Positions 36,277 through 45,012 of a stretch of 64,000 nt of DNA are shown one piece after another. A model generated the notes under the pieces. The model was not told the origin of the DNA and searched no databases. It saw only the letters and a list, made by a program, of their open reading frames with translations. Location: assembly GCF_007679495.1 (NCBI RefSeq), contig NZ_VEGP01000002.1:110373-174372 (forward strand), written 5' to 3'. Position numbers and translations under genes: made by a program. Source of the DNA: Paenibacillus sp. 32O-W. Its GTDB lineage: Bacteria; Bacillota; Bacilli; Paenibacillales; NBRC-103111. Position 1 is the stretch's first letter. Each line of letters starts with the position of its first letter.

Positions 36277-36572
36277 CTCTGGACCTCATCCATCACCGGT
36301 TTCAATTCTTTTCCTTTAACCGTGAGTTCATATTCTATTCTTACCGGCATCTCCGGAAAAACTTTGCGTTCTACAATTCCGGCCGCCTCCAGCTCTTTGA
36401 ACCGCTCCGACAACATCCGGTCACTCATGGCGGGAATTTGATCGGAAATATCTTTAAACCGCATAGGGCCATCCATCAGCACATGAATGATCAAACCGGT
36501 CCACCGTTTGCCGAGCAGCTCGAAAGCCGCTTCGAATTTAGGACACAGTTGTTTTCCCTCCATGCTTATCAA
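36240..36572 (-). CDS. HxlR-family winged-helix regulator
   Basis: A 110-residue transcription regulator. The opening EGKQLCPKFEAAFELLGKRWTGLIIHVLMDGPMRF contains the Cys that senses oxidants or electrophiles in several HxlR proteins, and the wing and recognition helix follow in DISDQIPAMSDRMLSERFKELEAAGIVERKVFPE. It is the first gene of an operon with the two fluoride channel genes and overlaps crcB1. It may control that operon, but HxlR proteins are not known as fluoride sensors, so the link is open. Confidence 0.82.
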   Translation of the reverse strand: MISMEGKQLCPKFEAAFELLGKRWTGLIIHVLMDGPMRFKDISDQIPAMSDRMLSERFKELEAAGIVERKVFPEMPVRIEYELTVKGKELKPVMDEVQRWAQTWADANGH

Positions 36573-36747
36573 CTCCTTCTCTTCTTATTTTATCATAGTG
36601 GTGCGCTGGAGTGGCGGGAAACCATAACCGATGAAAAAAAATAAGTACAACCTAACAGGTTCATTCCTATTTCATAATTGCCCATTCCTTCAATGCTTAC
36701 TTGCATTTCCTGTTTAAAATCAGTATGATGGATTACAATACAATTAT

Positions 36748-36975
36748 TAATAAGATGTGGCTGAGATGGATCTATAGTATCTGAACTCCTTCTGCATAAG
36801 CGACCCGGGGGCGGTGAAAGCCCGGGAGAAGCTTCAGAGAAACGGCAATCCGGAGCTGCTTGCTCTAAGAGGGGATACGCCTGGAACGGCGTGTCAACTA
36901 GGGTGGAACCGCGGGTGCACAAGCTCTCGTCCCTAGGCATGTTTCATGCCACTGGGAGGAGGGCTTTTTCATTTG
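36748..36975 (+). promoter_or_regulatory. T-box leader of the glycyl-tRNA synthetase gene
   Basis: The T-box proper AGGGTGGAACCGCG is at 36900-36913, preceded by about 150 bases of paired leader and followed by a terminator: GCTCTCGTCCCTAG pairs with CTGGGAGGAGGGC and then CTTTTTC (36922-36970). Uncharged tRNA(Gly) pairing with the T-box would favour the antiterminator and turn on the synthetase gene. I have not fixed the specifier codon with certainty; glycine is inferred from the downstream gene. Confidence 0.9.
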
Positions 36976-37025
36976 CCGTCAAGCCCCCACATCTTTGTAA
37001 GCGATGGAAAAAGGAGAGAGCATCA

Positions 37026-38408
37026 ATGACAGTATCGATGGAACAGATTGTAGCATTAGCCAAGCATCGCGGATTTATTTTTCCCGGATCGGAAATCTAT
37101 GGGGGACTCGCGAATACTTGGGACTACGGCCCATTGGGTGTGGAGCTGAAAAATAACATCAAACGCGCCTGGTGGAAAAAGTTTGTCCAAGAATCCCCCT
37201 ATAACGTAGGGCTGGACGCCGCCATTCTGATGAATCCCAAAACTTGGGTGGCCTCAGGACATATCGGCAATTTCAACGATCCGATGATTGATTGCAAGCA
37301 GTGTAAAGCCCGCCATCGGGCGGATAAGCTGATTGAAGAAGGGCTCGCTCAGCAAGGAACGGAAATCATTGCCGACGGTCTGTCATTTGATGAGATGGCC
37401 GAGTTGATCAAGAAGCATAATCTGGCTTGTCCGGATTGCGGCAGCCATGATTTTACAGATATTCGCCAGTTTAACCTCATGTTCAAGACGTTCCAAGGGG
37501 TAACGGAATCCAGTGCTAACGAAATCTATATGCGCCCGGAGACGGCCCAAGGTATTTTCGTCAACTTCAAGAACGTTCAGCGCACAATGCGTAAAAAAGT
37601 GCCTTTCGGAATTGCCCAAATCGGCAAGAGCTTCCGGAACGAAATTACGCCCGGCAACTTTACTTTCCGCACCAGAGAATTTGAGCAGATGGAGCTGGAG
37701 TTCTTCTGCAAGCCGGGAGAAGATTTGCAATGGTTTGAATATTGGAGGGAATTCTGCCGTAAATGGCTGCTCGATCTCGGTATAAGAGAGAACAATATCC
37801 GGCTGCGCGACCATTCACCGGAGGAACTGTCCCACTACAGCAATGCAACGACGGACTTCGAGTATCTGTTCCCGTTCGGCTGGGGAGAGCTCTGGGGAAT
37901 CGCGGATCGTACCGATTACGATCTGAAACAGCATATGGAGCATTCGGGTGAGGATTTCCATTACATCGATACCGAAACGAACGAGCGGTACATTCCTTAC
38001 TGCATCGAGCCATCGCTCGGAGCGGACCGCGTCACTCTCGCCTTCTTCATCGATGCATACGAGGAGCAGGAATTGGAAGGCGGAGACAGCCGCACCGTTC
38101 TGCATCTGCATCCTGCATTAGCGCCTTACAAAGCGGCCATTCTGCCGCTGTCCAAGAAGCTTTCCGAAGGGGCACGGCAGGTATTTGCCGATTTGGCGAA
38201 GCATTTCATGGTCGATTATGACGAAGCCGGCTCCATCGGCAAACGCTATCGCCGTCATGATGAAATCGGCACACCGTTCTGCATTACGTACGATTTCGAT
38301 TCGGAAACGGACGGTCAAGTAACGGTTCGCGACAGGGATACGATGGAGCAAGTGCGCATTCCGGTGGACCAGCTTCGCGCCTATATCGAAGAGAAGCTCG
38401 TATTCTAG
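37026..38408 (+). CDS. glyQS: Glycyl-tRNA synthetase, single-chain dimeric type
   Basis: A 460-residue class II synthetase that charges tRNA(Gly). Class II motifs are visible: [20 protein letters not shown] at the N-terminus (glycine-specific), [15 protein letters not shown] (about 160-174), [24 protein letters not shown] (motif 2) and [13 protein letters not shown] near the end of the catalytic core (motif 3); an anticodon-binding domain closes the protein. Cys pairs CKQCKARH and CPDCGSHD form a zinc-like insert. The start at 37026 follows AAAGGAG; a longer frame runs back into the T-box leader and is rejected. Expression is controlled by the T-box. Confidence 0.95.
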   Translation: MTVSMEQIVALAKHRGFIFPGSEIYGGLANTWDYGPLGVELKNNIKRAWWKKFVQESPYNVGLDAAILMNPKTWVASGHIGNFNDPMIDCKQCKARHRADKLIEEGLAQQGTEIIADGLSFDEMAELIKKHNLACPDCGSHDFTDIRQFNLMFKTFQGVTESSANEIYMRPETAQGIFVNFKNVQRTMRKKVPFGIAQIGKSFRNEITPGNFTFRTREFEQMELEFFCKPGEDLQWFEYWREFCRKWLLDLGIRENNIRLRDHSPEELSHYSNATTDFEYLFPFGWGELWGIADRTDYDLKQHMEHSGEDFHYIDTETNERYIPYCIEPSLGADRVTLAFFIDAYEEQELEGGDSRTVLHLHPALAPYKAAILPLSKKLSEGARQVFADLAKHFMVDYDEAGSIGKRYRRHDEIGTPFCITYDFDSETDGQVTVRDRDTMEQVRIPVDQLRAYIEEKLVF

Positions 38409-38499
38409 GCAAGGGCTTGAATTTGCAGCCATTGCGGGGCTATCTCTGCAGAGGAACAAAACGCCCCTTTGATGGGCCTGATTTGGAAACGAATATTCG

Positions 38500-38529
38500 A
38501 AAAGGGCTGGCGATGCCAGCCCTTTTTTT
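38500..38529 (+). terminator. Terminator of glyQS
   Basis: Perfect stem AAAGGGCTGGC/GCCAGCCCTTT with loop GAT, followed by TTTT. Confidence 0.9.
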
Positions 38530-38567
38530 ACTACATTAGAGGTATTCAGGTGGGACATTTTGCCAAC

Positions 38568-38612
38568 TTGGCATAAAAAGCTACCCTTAATACCGTTTAT
38601 TCGTCTCAGCTC
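38568..38612 (+). repeat. Dispersed repeat family 2, short copy
   Basis: TTGGCATAAAAAGCTAC is identical to the copy at 18858, followed by TACCGTTTATTCGTCTCAGCTCC. As at 18.8 kb it follows a gene terminator with the shared flank TTAC(C/T)ACATTAGA. Confidence 0.6.
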
Positions 38613-38640
38613 CATGGTCTCCCGCAAAGGCGGCCAGAGG

Positions 38641-38730
38641 GGAGCAGAGAGGAGCACAGAGGAGCACAGAGGAGCAGAGGGGGGCAAAGAGGAGCACAGA
38701 GGAGCACAGAGGAGCAGAGGGGGGCAAAGA
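38641..38730 (+). repeat. 10-bp minisatellite, nine units in a 40-bp higher-order repeat
   Basis: Nine consecutive 10-base units without gaps, base unit GGAGCACAGA with variants GGAGCAGAGA, GGAGCAGAGG and GGGGCAAAGA. The block of four units from 38651 to 38690 is repeated exactly at 38691-38730. The purine-rich strand is the plus strand. Confidence 0.85.
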
Positions 38731-38783
38731 CGAGGTCGCTCCAAAAGTGCATTAAAATCCGCCCCTTTTCCCAAAAAAGAGCG

Positions 38784-38922
38784 AAAGACGAGCAAATGTG
38801 CATGTCTTTTTGATAAAAATGGAGCGATCTCGAAGAAATCGCCCCAAAGACCTGCATTTTCGCTTTAGAATAAGGCATCGCGCAGCTTTTTCCCAAAAAG
38901 ACCTGCAGTTTTGCGCGTCTTT
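38784..38922 (+). repeat. Family 1 palindromic repeats, 38.8-kb cluster
   Basis: Full units at 38784-38809 and 38897-38922, both with arms AAAGAC/GTCTTT; a half unit AAAGACCTGCATTTTCGCTTT lies near 38846. The spacer from 38923 to 39116 holds no gene. Confidence 0.65.
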
Positions 38923-39116
38923 TCACACCATTCGGCGGGTTAACGCCAAAAGACATAAATGTATCTCCACGGCACGTTACAGCATATTTTGACGTCTAAC
39001 CTCAGCAGTCAGCTTGCATAACAATGGCCTTCTTAGTCGGCGTTATCTCCTCGCGCGTTATTGACCTCAGCTTCTCCGAGACATTCTTTTCGACCAAAAA
39101 TGTGTTAGTCGGATGA

Positions 39117-41264
39117 TCAAATAAATTCGTGCTTGACCATTACTGCCTTGATGGCAAAATAATCGACCTCATCGGGAAGAGCCTCTTTGAGCGGCTTTAA
39201 CCGGTCCGCGCCCAGCTGCTGGATTGCCTCGATGATCATGCCCTCATATTTCTCCGGAATCAGAAGGTCCCAATCGATCTCCATCCCTTCCTTGGCGCAG
39301 CGGAGAATATGATCCTGGATGGTTACTACACTCATCCCTCTCTCCCTGGCTATTTCCTCAGCACTTCTTCCTTGAATAAAGCTTTCATAAGTGAGCAGAT
39401 GACTGCCTTTGCCGCCATTCGCGCTTTTCTTCCCGTTCCTCTCGTTCGTTCCCGCCCGGTAATCGAATTCCGCTTGCATCTCCCCTGAGTCGGAAGCGTC
39501 TGCGGATTGCTGCAGCTCCTTCAGGAACAAGGCCCCGTATTTCTGCAGCTTGGCATCCCCCACTCCCTTGATCTGCAGCATCTCCTCCATAGTTCTAGGA
39601 AGACGTCTGGCCATATCCTGCAAGGTGCTATCCGAAAATATTATGTAAGGAGGCACTCCTTCCTGATCGGCCAATTGCTTGCGGATCTCCCTCAGCCGCT
39701 GGAACAGAGGCCCGGCATCTGCCGCCGCCTTGGGAGCTTTGGGCACTTTATGCAGCACCTTCTCGTTGCCTTTCAGCACTTCCGCCGCTTTGGGAAGCAG
39801 CCGAACAACCGGATACTGCCCTTCGCTCATAGCCAGATACCGCTCGGCAATGAGCTTGTGAATCAAATCGGAGATTTCCTTCTCCGTCATTGAATTCATA
39901 ATGCCGTAGGTCGGAAGCCGATCCAAGCCGAACTGCGTAACCCGCTTATTACGGGACCCTTTCAGCACCTGGGCGACCAGCGTCGCTCCGAACCTCTCCT
40001 TCATTCTCCAGACGCACGAGAAAATTTTGCTGGCCTCTACCGTTATATCCACCAGTTCCCCTTCATTCTTGCAGCTGCTGCAGTTATCGCAGGACGGGCT
40101 GGCCGCCTCCTCCCCGAAGTAATCGAGAATATAGCTGCGCAAGCACTGCTGGGTGTAGCAGTAATCAATCATGGTCTGCAGCTTTTTGTAATCGTTGGAT
40201 TTACGCTCCGCATCGGAAACGGACTGCTCAATCAGAAACTTCTGAGTCTGAATATCCTGAGCGCTGAACAGCAGTACGCACTCCCCCGGCTCGCCGTCTC
40301 TTCCCGCACGTCCCGCTTCTTGATAGTAGGCCTCCATATTTTTGGGCATGTTGTAATGAATGACATATCTGACATTAGATTTGTCAATCCCCATCCCGAA
40401 AGCATTCGTCGCCACCATCACCTTAACTTCATCATACAGGAAGGCCTCCTGGCTCTGTTTTCTTTCCTCGTCGCTCATTCCGGCATGATATTTCCCGGCT
40501 GCTACACCTTTGCGCTCAAGCAGCCGGCAAAGCTCATCCACCTCTTTACGGGTAGACGCGTATATAATGCCAGCCTGATCGGGATGATGATGAATATGGT
40601 TCAGCACATATTCCGTTTTGTTAACGCCCCTCAGCACGGAAAGGGACAGATTCTCACGATTGAAGCCGGTAACGTGAATCTCGGGCCGGTCCATGCCCAA
40701 CAGCTTCACGATATCCCGGGTTACCTCTTCCGTAGCGGTAGCCGTAAAAGCAGCCACCACCGGACGATCCGGAATTTGTCTCAAGAAGGGAACAATAGAT
40801 AAATAGCTCGGCCGAAAATCATGTCCCCATTGGGATAAGCAGTGAGCCTCATCAATGGCGATAAGGGGAACCTCTACCCGATAGGTCAAGGATTGAAAAC
40901 GGGGGGAATCGAGCCGTTCCGGTGCTACGTAAAGCAGCTTGTATTCGCCGTTGGAGGCCAAGCGCAGTCTTTCCTCCGTCTCCGCCTGGCTTAGAGAGCT
41001 GTTGATATATGTTGCGGATACCCCCAGGCTGTGAAGCGCGTCCACCTGATCCTTCATGAGAGAAATCAGCGGGGAAATGACGATCGTCGTTCCGGGCAGC
41101 ATCAGGGCGGGAATTTGATAGCAAATCGATTTGCCCCCGCCCGTCGGCATAATGCCTACCGTATCCCTTTTATGTAAAATATCCCAAATAATATCTTCCT
41201 GTCCTGTGCGGAAATTAGAATATCCATATACTTTCTGCAATAATTGCACTGCTTGCTGAAGCAT
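39117..41264 (-). CDS. recQ: ATP-dependent DNA helicase RecQ
   Basis: A 715-residue 3'-5' helicase for recombination and repair. Motif 0 FRTGQEDII, Walker A GIMPTGGGKSICYQ (about 38-51), DEAH box IAIDEAHCLSQWGHDFRP (about 135-152), motif VI YYQEAGRAGRDGEP (about 313-326). The RQC zinc site has Cys in CLRSYILDYFGE...CDNCSSC. An HRDC domain (about 515-590) follows, and the C-terminus carries an extra helix-turn-helix region with SYESFIQGRSAEEIARERGMS, common in Firmicute RecQ. It is monocistronic. Confidence 0.94.
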   Translation of the reverse strand: MLQQAVQLLQKVYGYSNFRTGQEDIIWDILHKRDTVGIMPTGGGKSICYQIPALMLPGTTIVISPLISLMKDQVDALHSLGVSATYINSSLSQAETEERLRLASNGEYKLLYVAPERLDSPRFQSLTYRVEVPLIAIDEAHCLSQWGHDFRPSYLSIVPFLRQIPDRPVVAAFTATATEEVTRDIVKLLGMDRPEIHVTGFNRENLSLSVLRGVNKTEYVLNHIHHHPDQAGIIYASTRKEVDELCRLLERKGVAAGKYHAGMSDEERKQSQEAFLYDEVKVMVATNAFGMGIDKSNVRYVIHYNMPKNMEAYYQEAGRAGRDGEPGECVLLFSAQDIQTQKFLIEQSVSDAERKSNDYKKLQTMIDYCYTQQCLRSYILDYFGEEAASPSCDNCSSCKNEGELVDITVEASKIFSCVWRMKERFGATLVAQVLKGSRNKRVTQFGLDRLPTYGIMNSMTEKEISDLIHKLIAERYLAMSEGQYPVVRLLPKAAEVLKGNEKVLHKVPKAPKAAADAGPLFQRLREIRKQLADQEGVPPYIIFSDSTLQDMARRLPRTMEEMLQIKGVGDAKLQKYGALFLKELQQSADASDSGEMQAEFDYRAGTNERNGKKSANGGKGSHLLTYESFIQGRSAEEIARERGMSVVTIQDHILRCAKEGMEIDWDLLIPEKYEGMIIEAIQQLGADRLKPLKEALPDEVDYFAIKAVMVKHEFI

Positions 41265-41634
41265 CGTTACACCTCAATTTTCTATGCGCCCATAAGTACC
41301 TTCTAAGAGGCTTGCCGGGCCAAATCCATTCCTGCGGGACCCGTCCCTGAGGAGGACTTTTCGTTCATATTGGAAAATAGCTCAGGGCTAAAATGCCTGA
41401 TTCTACTATTATATCATTTTCGATAGAGGTCCTGTGGAGAAACGAGAGATTTCTTTCATGAAATGCCACAAAGTGACGTGCAGCCTTCGAAGTGTATTCT
41501 GGCCACACTCCAACAAAGTCGGTGTCTAAACCTTCCTCTAAACGTGGTTCAGGGGAGGAACATTCCCTTCAAATGTGCAGCCTTCGAAGCGCATCGCATG
41601 TGCCTTGCAGGGGACACCGGAACATTTAGCAAGC
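41265..41634. repeat. Intergenic spacer with family 3 repeat copies
   Basis: No gene. A full family 3 element lies at about 41469-41545: CAAAGTGACGT, AGCCTTCGAAG, GTATTCTGG and GTCTAAACCTTCC in order. A second core, GTGCAGCCTTCGAAGCGCATC, is near 41573-41593. The full element is closely matched at 48991-49065. Confidence 0.6.
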
Positions 41635-41669
41635 AAAAAGCCCGCCCTCCGCTAAACGGAAGACGGGCT
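41635..41669 (-). terminator. Terminator of the SorC/ABC/TrpA-like/kinase operon
   Basis: On the minus strand AGCCCGTCTTCCG pairs with CGGAGGGCGGGCT and runs into TTTTTG, 28 bases past the kinase stop. Confidence 0.85.
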
Positions 41670-41697
41670 AGTCCATATCCGATGATCTCTTAGGCAT

Positions 41698-43266
41698 TCA
41701 AGGCACCATTACAGGCTGAAGAGCCGCGTAAAGCTGCTTGTACTTGGAAAATTTGGCCTCGTAATGGTCGTCCAGTTCACGATTGGCCGCATAACCGGCG
41801 TGCTCTCCTTTTTGCAGGTAGGCCGCCTTGAATTCCGCAAAATTTGCGGACCAGCCCAGATGCACGAAGCCAAGGGAGGCTACCCCCAGGGCGGGTAGAA
41901 ATTGGGCATCTGCAGGAACGAGAACCTGGCTGGAGCATATGTCCGCCAGAATTTGCATCCAGGCTTCGCTTTTGCCGCCGCCGCCGATGACATTCATCGC
42001 GTCCGGCTTCTGCCCGGATAGCAGTAGATCCCTGACCTGGCGGATCGCGAAGGAGACTCCCTCCAGCGCAGCCGCACCGAGGTCGGCGCGGGTAGTCTCG
42101 CCGGTCAAGCCGACATAGCAACCGGTTGCGTCCGGGTCCTGTACCGGGCAGCGCTCCCCTGCCAGATAGGGCAGGAACAGCACCCGGTTGCGCTCGCGGC
42201 GGCTGGAGGCCACCAATTGCTCGAATCCGCGGTAATCCTCCGGACCCTCTGCGAAATTCCCGACCGCCCATTGGTGAACACTGCCCGCATTCAGAAGCGG
42301 GGCAATGGCGATCAGGTGCGAGCCGGCCGGATGGGCAAGGTGGAAAATACCGCCGGCGCTCTCAATGGGCTGCTCGACGGCGGCCGCTACCCAACCGGTC
42401 GTCCCGAGGTAGACGTACATGTCTCCCTCGGCCATCACTCCGGCCCCCAAGGTAGAGGAGCCGGCATCGCCGGCACCGGCCAGCACGCGCGTATCGGTGC
42501 TCAGTCCGGTCAGCCGGGAAGCCTCGGGGGTAACCGTGCCGACCAAGCCGACCGAAGGTATGATGGCCGGAAGCTTGCCCGCATCCATCTGCAGGGCTTC
42601 CGTCCATTCGGTCACCCACTGCCGGCTCGCCGCATCCATCAGGCCTACGGTCGAGGCCGTCGTCGGGTCCGTCACCGCTTTCCCCGTCAGCTTCAGAATG
42701 ACGTAATCCTTGGAGCCGAACAGAAAATACCGGCTCTGATCATATTTGTCGGGTTCATGCTCCCGCATCCAGGCCATCTTGGCCAGCGGAAATGTCCCGT
42801 CAAAATGGTTTCCCGTACGGCGCTTCATTTCACGCTCCGTAATTTGCGCAAGCAGTGACTCTGCTTGCACCCCCGCCCGGCTGTCGGAATACAGAATGGC
42901 CGGACGAAGCGGTGCCCCGTCGGAATCGACGGCGATCAAATCCTGCATCTGCCCGCTAAAGGCTACGCAGCGAATTTGCTTTCCGCCGACGCCTATGGCG
43001 TCCCAATCCCGACACATCTGGACGAATGCGGTCCACCAGCTTTCCGGATCCTGCTCCATATACCCGCCTTGATGCATGGTCGTTAACGGAATCGTCCGTT
43101 CATGCCTCAAGACGCCGTCCCGTCCGACCAGAACACCCTTAATGGCGGTCGTTCCGATATCGATGGAGGCCACTACCTCCCCGGCGGACGATGTCTCTGC
43201 ACCGGTCCCCGCGAAGGGGATATCCTTCACAGCCTGTTTTGCAGAAACGCCTGATTCCATTGTCAT
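41698..43266 (-). CDS. FGGY-family carbohydrate kinase (xylulokinase-like)
   Basis: A 522-residue sugar kinase of the FGGY/hexokinase-fold family. The phosphate-1 loop is VASIDIGTTAIKGVLVGRDG (about 32-51), the substrate-side motif is AFSGQMQDLIAVD (about 101-113; xylulokinases have SGQMHG), the phosphate-2 motif is YLGTTGWVAA, and the adenosine site is NVIGGGGKSEAWMQILAD. An N-terminal extension of about 30 residues is unusual. The start at 43266 shares one base with the stop of the TrpA-like gene and has GGTGA upstream. It probably phosphorylates the sugar imported by the adjacent ABC system, making the substrate for the lyase. The sugar is unknown. Confidence 0.82.
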   Translation of the reverse strand: MTMESGVSAKQAVKDIPFAGTGAETSSAGEVVASIDIGTTAIKGVLVGRDGVLRHERTIPLTTMHQGGYMEQDPESWWTAFVQMCRDWDAIGVGGKQIRCVAFSGQMQDLIAVDSDGAPLRPAILYSDSRAGVQAESLLAQITEREMKRRTGNHFDGTFPLAKMAWMREHEPDKYDQSRYFLFGSKDYVILKLTGKAVTDPTTASTVGLMDAASRQWVTEWTEALQMDAGKLPAIIPSVGLVGTVTPEASRLTGLSTDTRVLAGAGDAGSSTLGAGVMAEGDMYVYLGTTGWVAAAVEQPIESAGGIFHLAHPAGSHLIAIAPLLNAGSVHQWAVGNFAEGPEDYRGFEQLVASSRRERNRVLFLPYLAGERCPVQDPDATGCYVGLTGETTRADLGAAALEGVSFAIRQVRDLLLSGQKPDAMNVIGGGGKSEAWMQILADICSSQVLVPADAQFLPALGVASLGFVHLGWSANFAEFKAAYLQKGEHAGYAANRELDDHYEAKFSKYKQLYAALQPVMVP

Positions 43267-44072
43267 CAAGCTTCACCTGCCTTGGAGGAAGGTAACGTAC
43301 TTTGCTTCATTTCAGAAATTAAGCGATACAGCCCGTCTTTTTCATGAAATTCGCATTTGGAAACCAGCGCCGAGCCTACAACCGCTCCGTCATAGCCCGT
43401 TTCGATAATTTCCCGTACATTATCGGCGTTCTTCAGCCCGAAGCCGGCCACGGCCATCCCTTGAAACCAGGGAGATATGGAGGACAGCAGCTGATGAGCG
43501 TTGTTTATTGTCGAGAAGGGATCCCCTGTTGTCCCCGCATACATCTGAGCGTAAATAATCTTGGCCTGCTTGGCGATAGTTTCCAACTGCTCGGGCTTCA
43601 TGCCCGGATTAATGAAGCGGATGACATCGACTCCGCTTGGCTCCACCTTCTCCTGAAGTCGGGCCAGCTCTTCATCCGTCGTATCCGGAATGACCAGACC
43701 GTCGATCCAGCCTTCCTTTACAAAGATTTCGTACCAATGGTTGGCGATGAAATCCCGATGATACGCCATCGCCCACAGAGGAACGTCCACTCTTTCGCGC
43801 AATGCTTTCATATAATCAGGCAGCCATTCCTCCGGAGCCCCGTTAAGGCGCGCCCGATAGTGAGCCCTCTGGATAATTTCCCCGTCATAGACCGGGTTGG
43901 CCGAAGGGACACCAATTTCCAGAATGTCCAGACCGGCGGATACCGTCTCCGTCAGCAGCTCCAGAGATTTGTCCGGATTCGGATCCCCTGCCGCGAAATA
44001 TCCGATTAACAAGCCTTCTTGATTATTCTTAACTTTCTGTAGACACAAATTGTTGCGTTTATTTCCCGTCAT
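43266..44072 (-). CDS. TrpA-like TIM-barrel lyase in a sugar operon
   Basis: A 268-residue homologue of tryptophan synthase alpha chain. Catalytic acids are kept at the right spacing: Glu52 in ILEIGVP and Asp63 in VYDGEIIQ, eleven residues apart like Glu49 and Asp60 of the enzyme. The phosphate-site loops AGFGLKNADNV and AVVGSALVSK, and YAQMYAGTTGDP for the active-site loop, are also kept. The FSDP segment next to the catalytic Glu is changed to SANP. No trp gene is near; it is co-translated with a ribose-type permease and an FGGY kinase. I infer a retro-aldolase on a phosphorylated sugar, giving glyceraldehyde 3-phosphate; indole production is unlikely but not excluded. Confidence 0.78.
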   Translation of the reverse strand: MTGNKRNNLCLQKVKNNQEGLLIGYFAAGDPNPDKSLELLTETVSAGLDILEIGVPSANPVYDGEIIQRAHYRARLNGAPEEWLPDYMKALRERVDVPLWAMAYHRDFIANHWYEIFVKEGWIDGLVIPDTTDEELARLQEKVEPSGVDVIRFINPGMKPEQLETIAKQAKIIYAQMYAGTTGDPFSTINNAHQLLSSISPWFQGMAVAGFGLKNADNVREIIETGYDGAVVGSALVSKCEFHEKDGLYRLISEMKQSTLPSSKAGEA

Positions 44073-45007
44073 TTCGCTTCACGACCCATTCGTTGTAGTA
44101 TGACGGCAGCAATGACGATCACCCCGGTAAATACATCCTGCATGAACGTCGGCACACCCAGGATGGTCAGACCGTTCGCCACAATTCCGAGAATCGCTGC
44201 TCCTACGAATGTTCCCCAAATATTGGGCACTCCTTCCTTGAAGGCAGTCATTCCCAGAAATGCGGCAGCGTAGGCGGTCAAGAACAGCCCGTCCCCTCCG
44301 GTTGGGTGCGCGGATCCCAGACGGGAAGCCATAAGCATACCGGTCAGAGCCGCCATGATGGAGCAGAGTGCGAAAGCCGCATTTTTGTTCCATTTCACGT
44401 TAACCCCAGCCACTCGGGAAGCCTGTTCATTGCCTCCAAGGGCATAGAGCCTGCGCCCGAATGCGGTTTGATTCATAATGTACCAGAACAGCAAGGTTAC
44501 GAATATCATCAAGATGGACAGAAGCGGGATGCCGCCCCATTGGGTTTGTCCCACATAGCGGAAGCTGGCCGGGATATTTTCAAAGACGGTTGCCCCTCCC
44601 GTCAGCCAGAAGGTGAAGCCGCCGAGAATCGTCCCCATAGCCAACGTTGTAATAAAGGAAAGCACCCGAAATTTGGTTACGATCCAGCCATTGATTACAC
44701 CTATGACTAAAGCTGCCAGCAATGGCAGGGTAAATACCAGCGCCATCGGATAGCCCGCTATGGCCAGCTTGGCTGCCATGACTCCTCCCAGACTCGCCAT
44801 TGCCCCAACGGACAAGTCAAACTCTCCGACCGCCATGACCAAAGTCGCTCCGATGGAAATCATTACGAGGAACGATATTTGCCGGCTAATGTTGAGAGCG
44901 TTATCCGGTGTGGCGAACGAATCGGGACTAAGAAGACTAAAAACAAGAACAATGAGAAGACCTGCTATCACTGTTCCGTAAGTGCGCATCACTTTAACAA
45001 ATGTCAT
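44069..45007 (-). CDS. Ribose-type ABC importer permease (RbsC-like)
   Basis: A 312-residue permease of the RbsC/LsrC/AraH family with eight to ten membrane helices. The helix motif GEFDLSVGAMASLGGVMAA (about 60-78) is the family signature, and GGNEQASRVAGVNVKWNK (about 190-207) is the ATPase-contact loop. The ATG at 45007 has GGGG ten bases upstream; the TTG three codons earlier lies against the ribosome binding site and is rejected. It starts five bases after the ATPase gene and overlaps the lyase gene by four. Confidence 0.85.
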   Translation of the reverse strand: MTFVKVMRTYGTVIAGLLIVLVFSLLSPDSFATPDNALNISRQISFLVMISIGATLVMAVGEFDLSVGAMASLGGVMAAKLAIAGYPMALVFTLPLLAALVIGVINGWIVTKFRVLSFITTLAMGTILGGFTFWLTGGATVFENIPASFRYVGQTQWGGIPLLSILMIFVTLLFWYIMNQTAFGRRLYALGGNEQASRVAGVNVKWNKNAAFALCSIMAALTGMLMASRLGSAHPTGGDGLFLTAYAAAFLGMTAFKEGVPNIWGTFVGAAILGIVANGLTILGVPTFMQDVFTGVIVIAAVILQRMGREAK

Positions 45008-45012
45008 CTCAT

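Noticed and set aside
36573..36747. Fluoride riboswitch ahead of the HxlR-crcB operon
   Set aside because: I looked on the minus strand for the conserved pattern and could not see it; a covariance-model scan would settle it.
38641..38730. CRISPR array
   Set aside because: 10-bp head-to-tail units without spacers; a minisatellite.
38118..38795. Long minus-strand frame antisense to glyQS and running through the minisatellite
   Set aside because: Its N-terminal part is translated 10-bp repeat (Pro/Leu/Cys/Ser runs) and the rest is the complement of the glyQS gene; no ribosome binding site.
43266..44072. Tryptophan biosynthesis gene trpA
   Set aside because: No other trp gene nearby, co-translation with sugar importer and kinase, and a changed FSDP segment; a sugar-pathway role fits better, though not proven.
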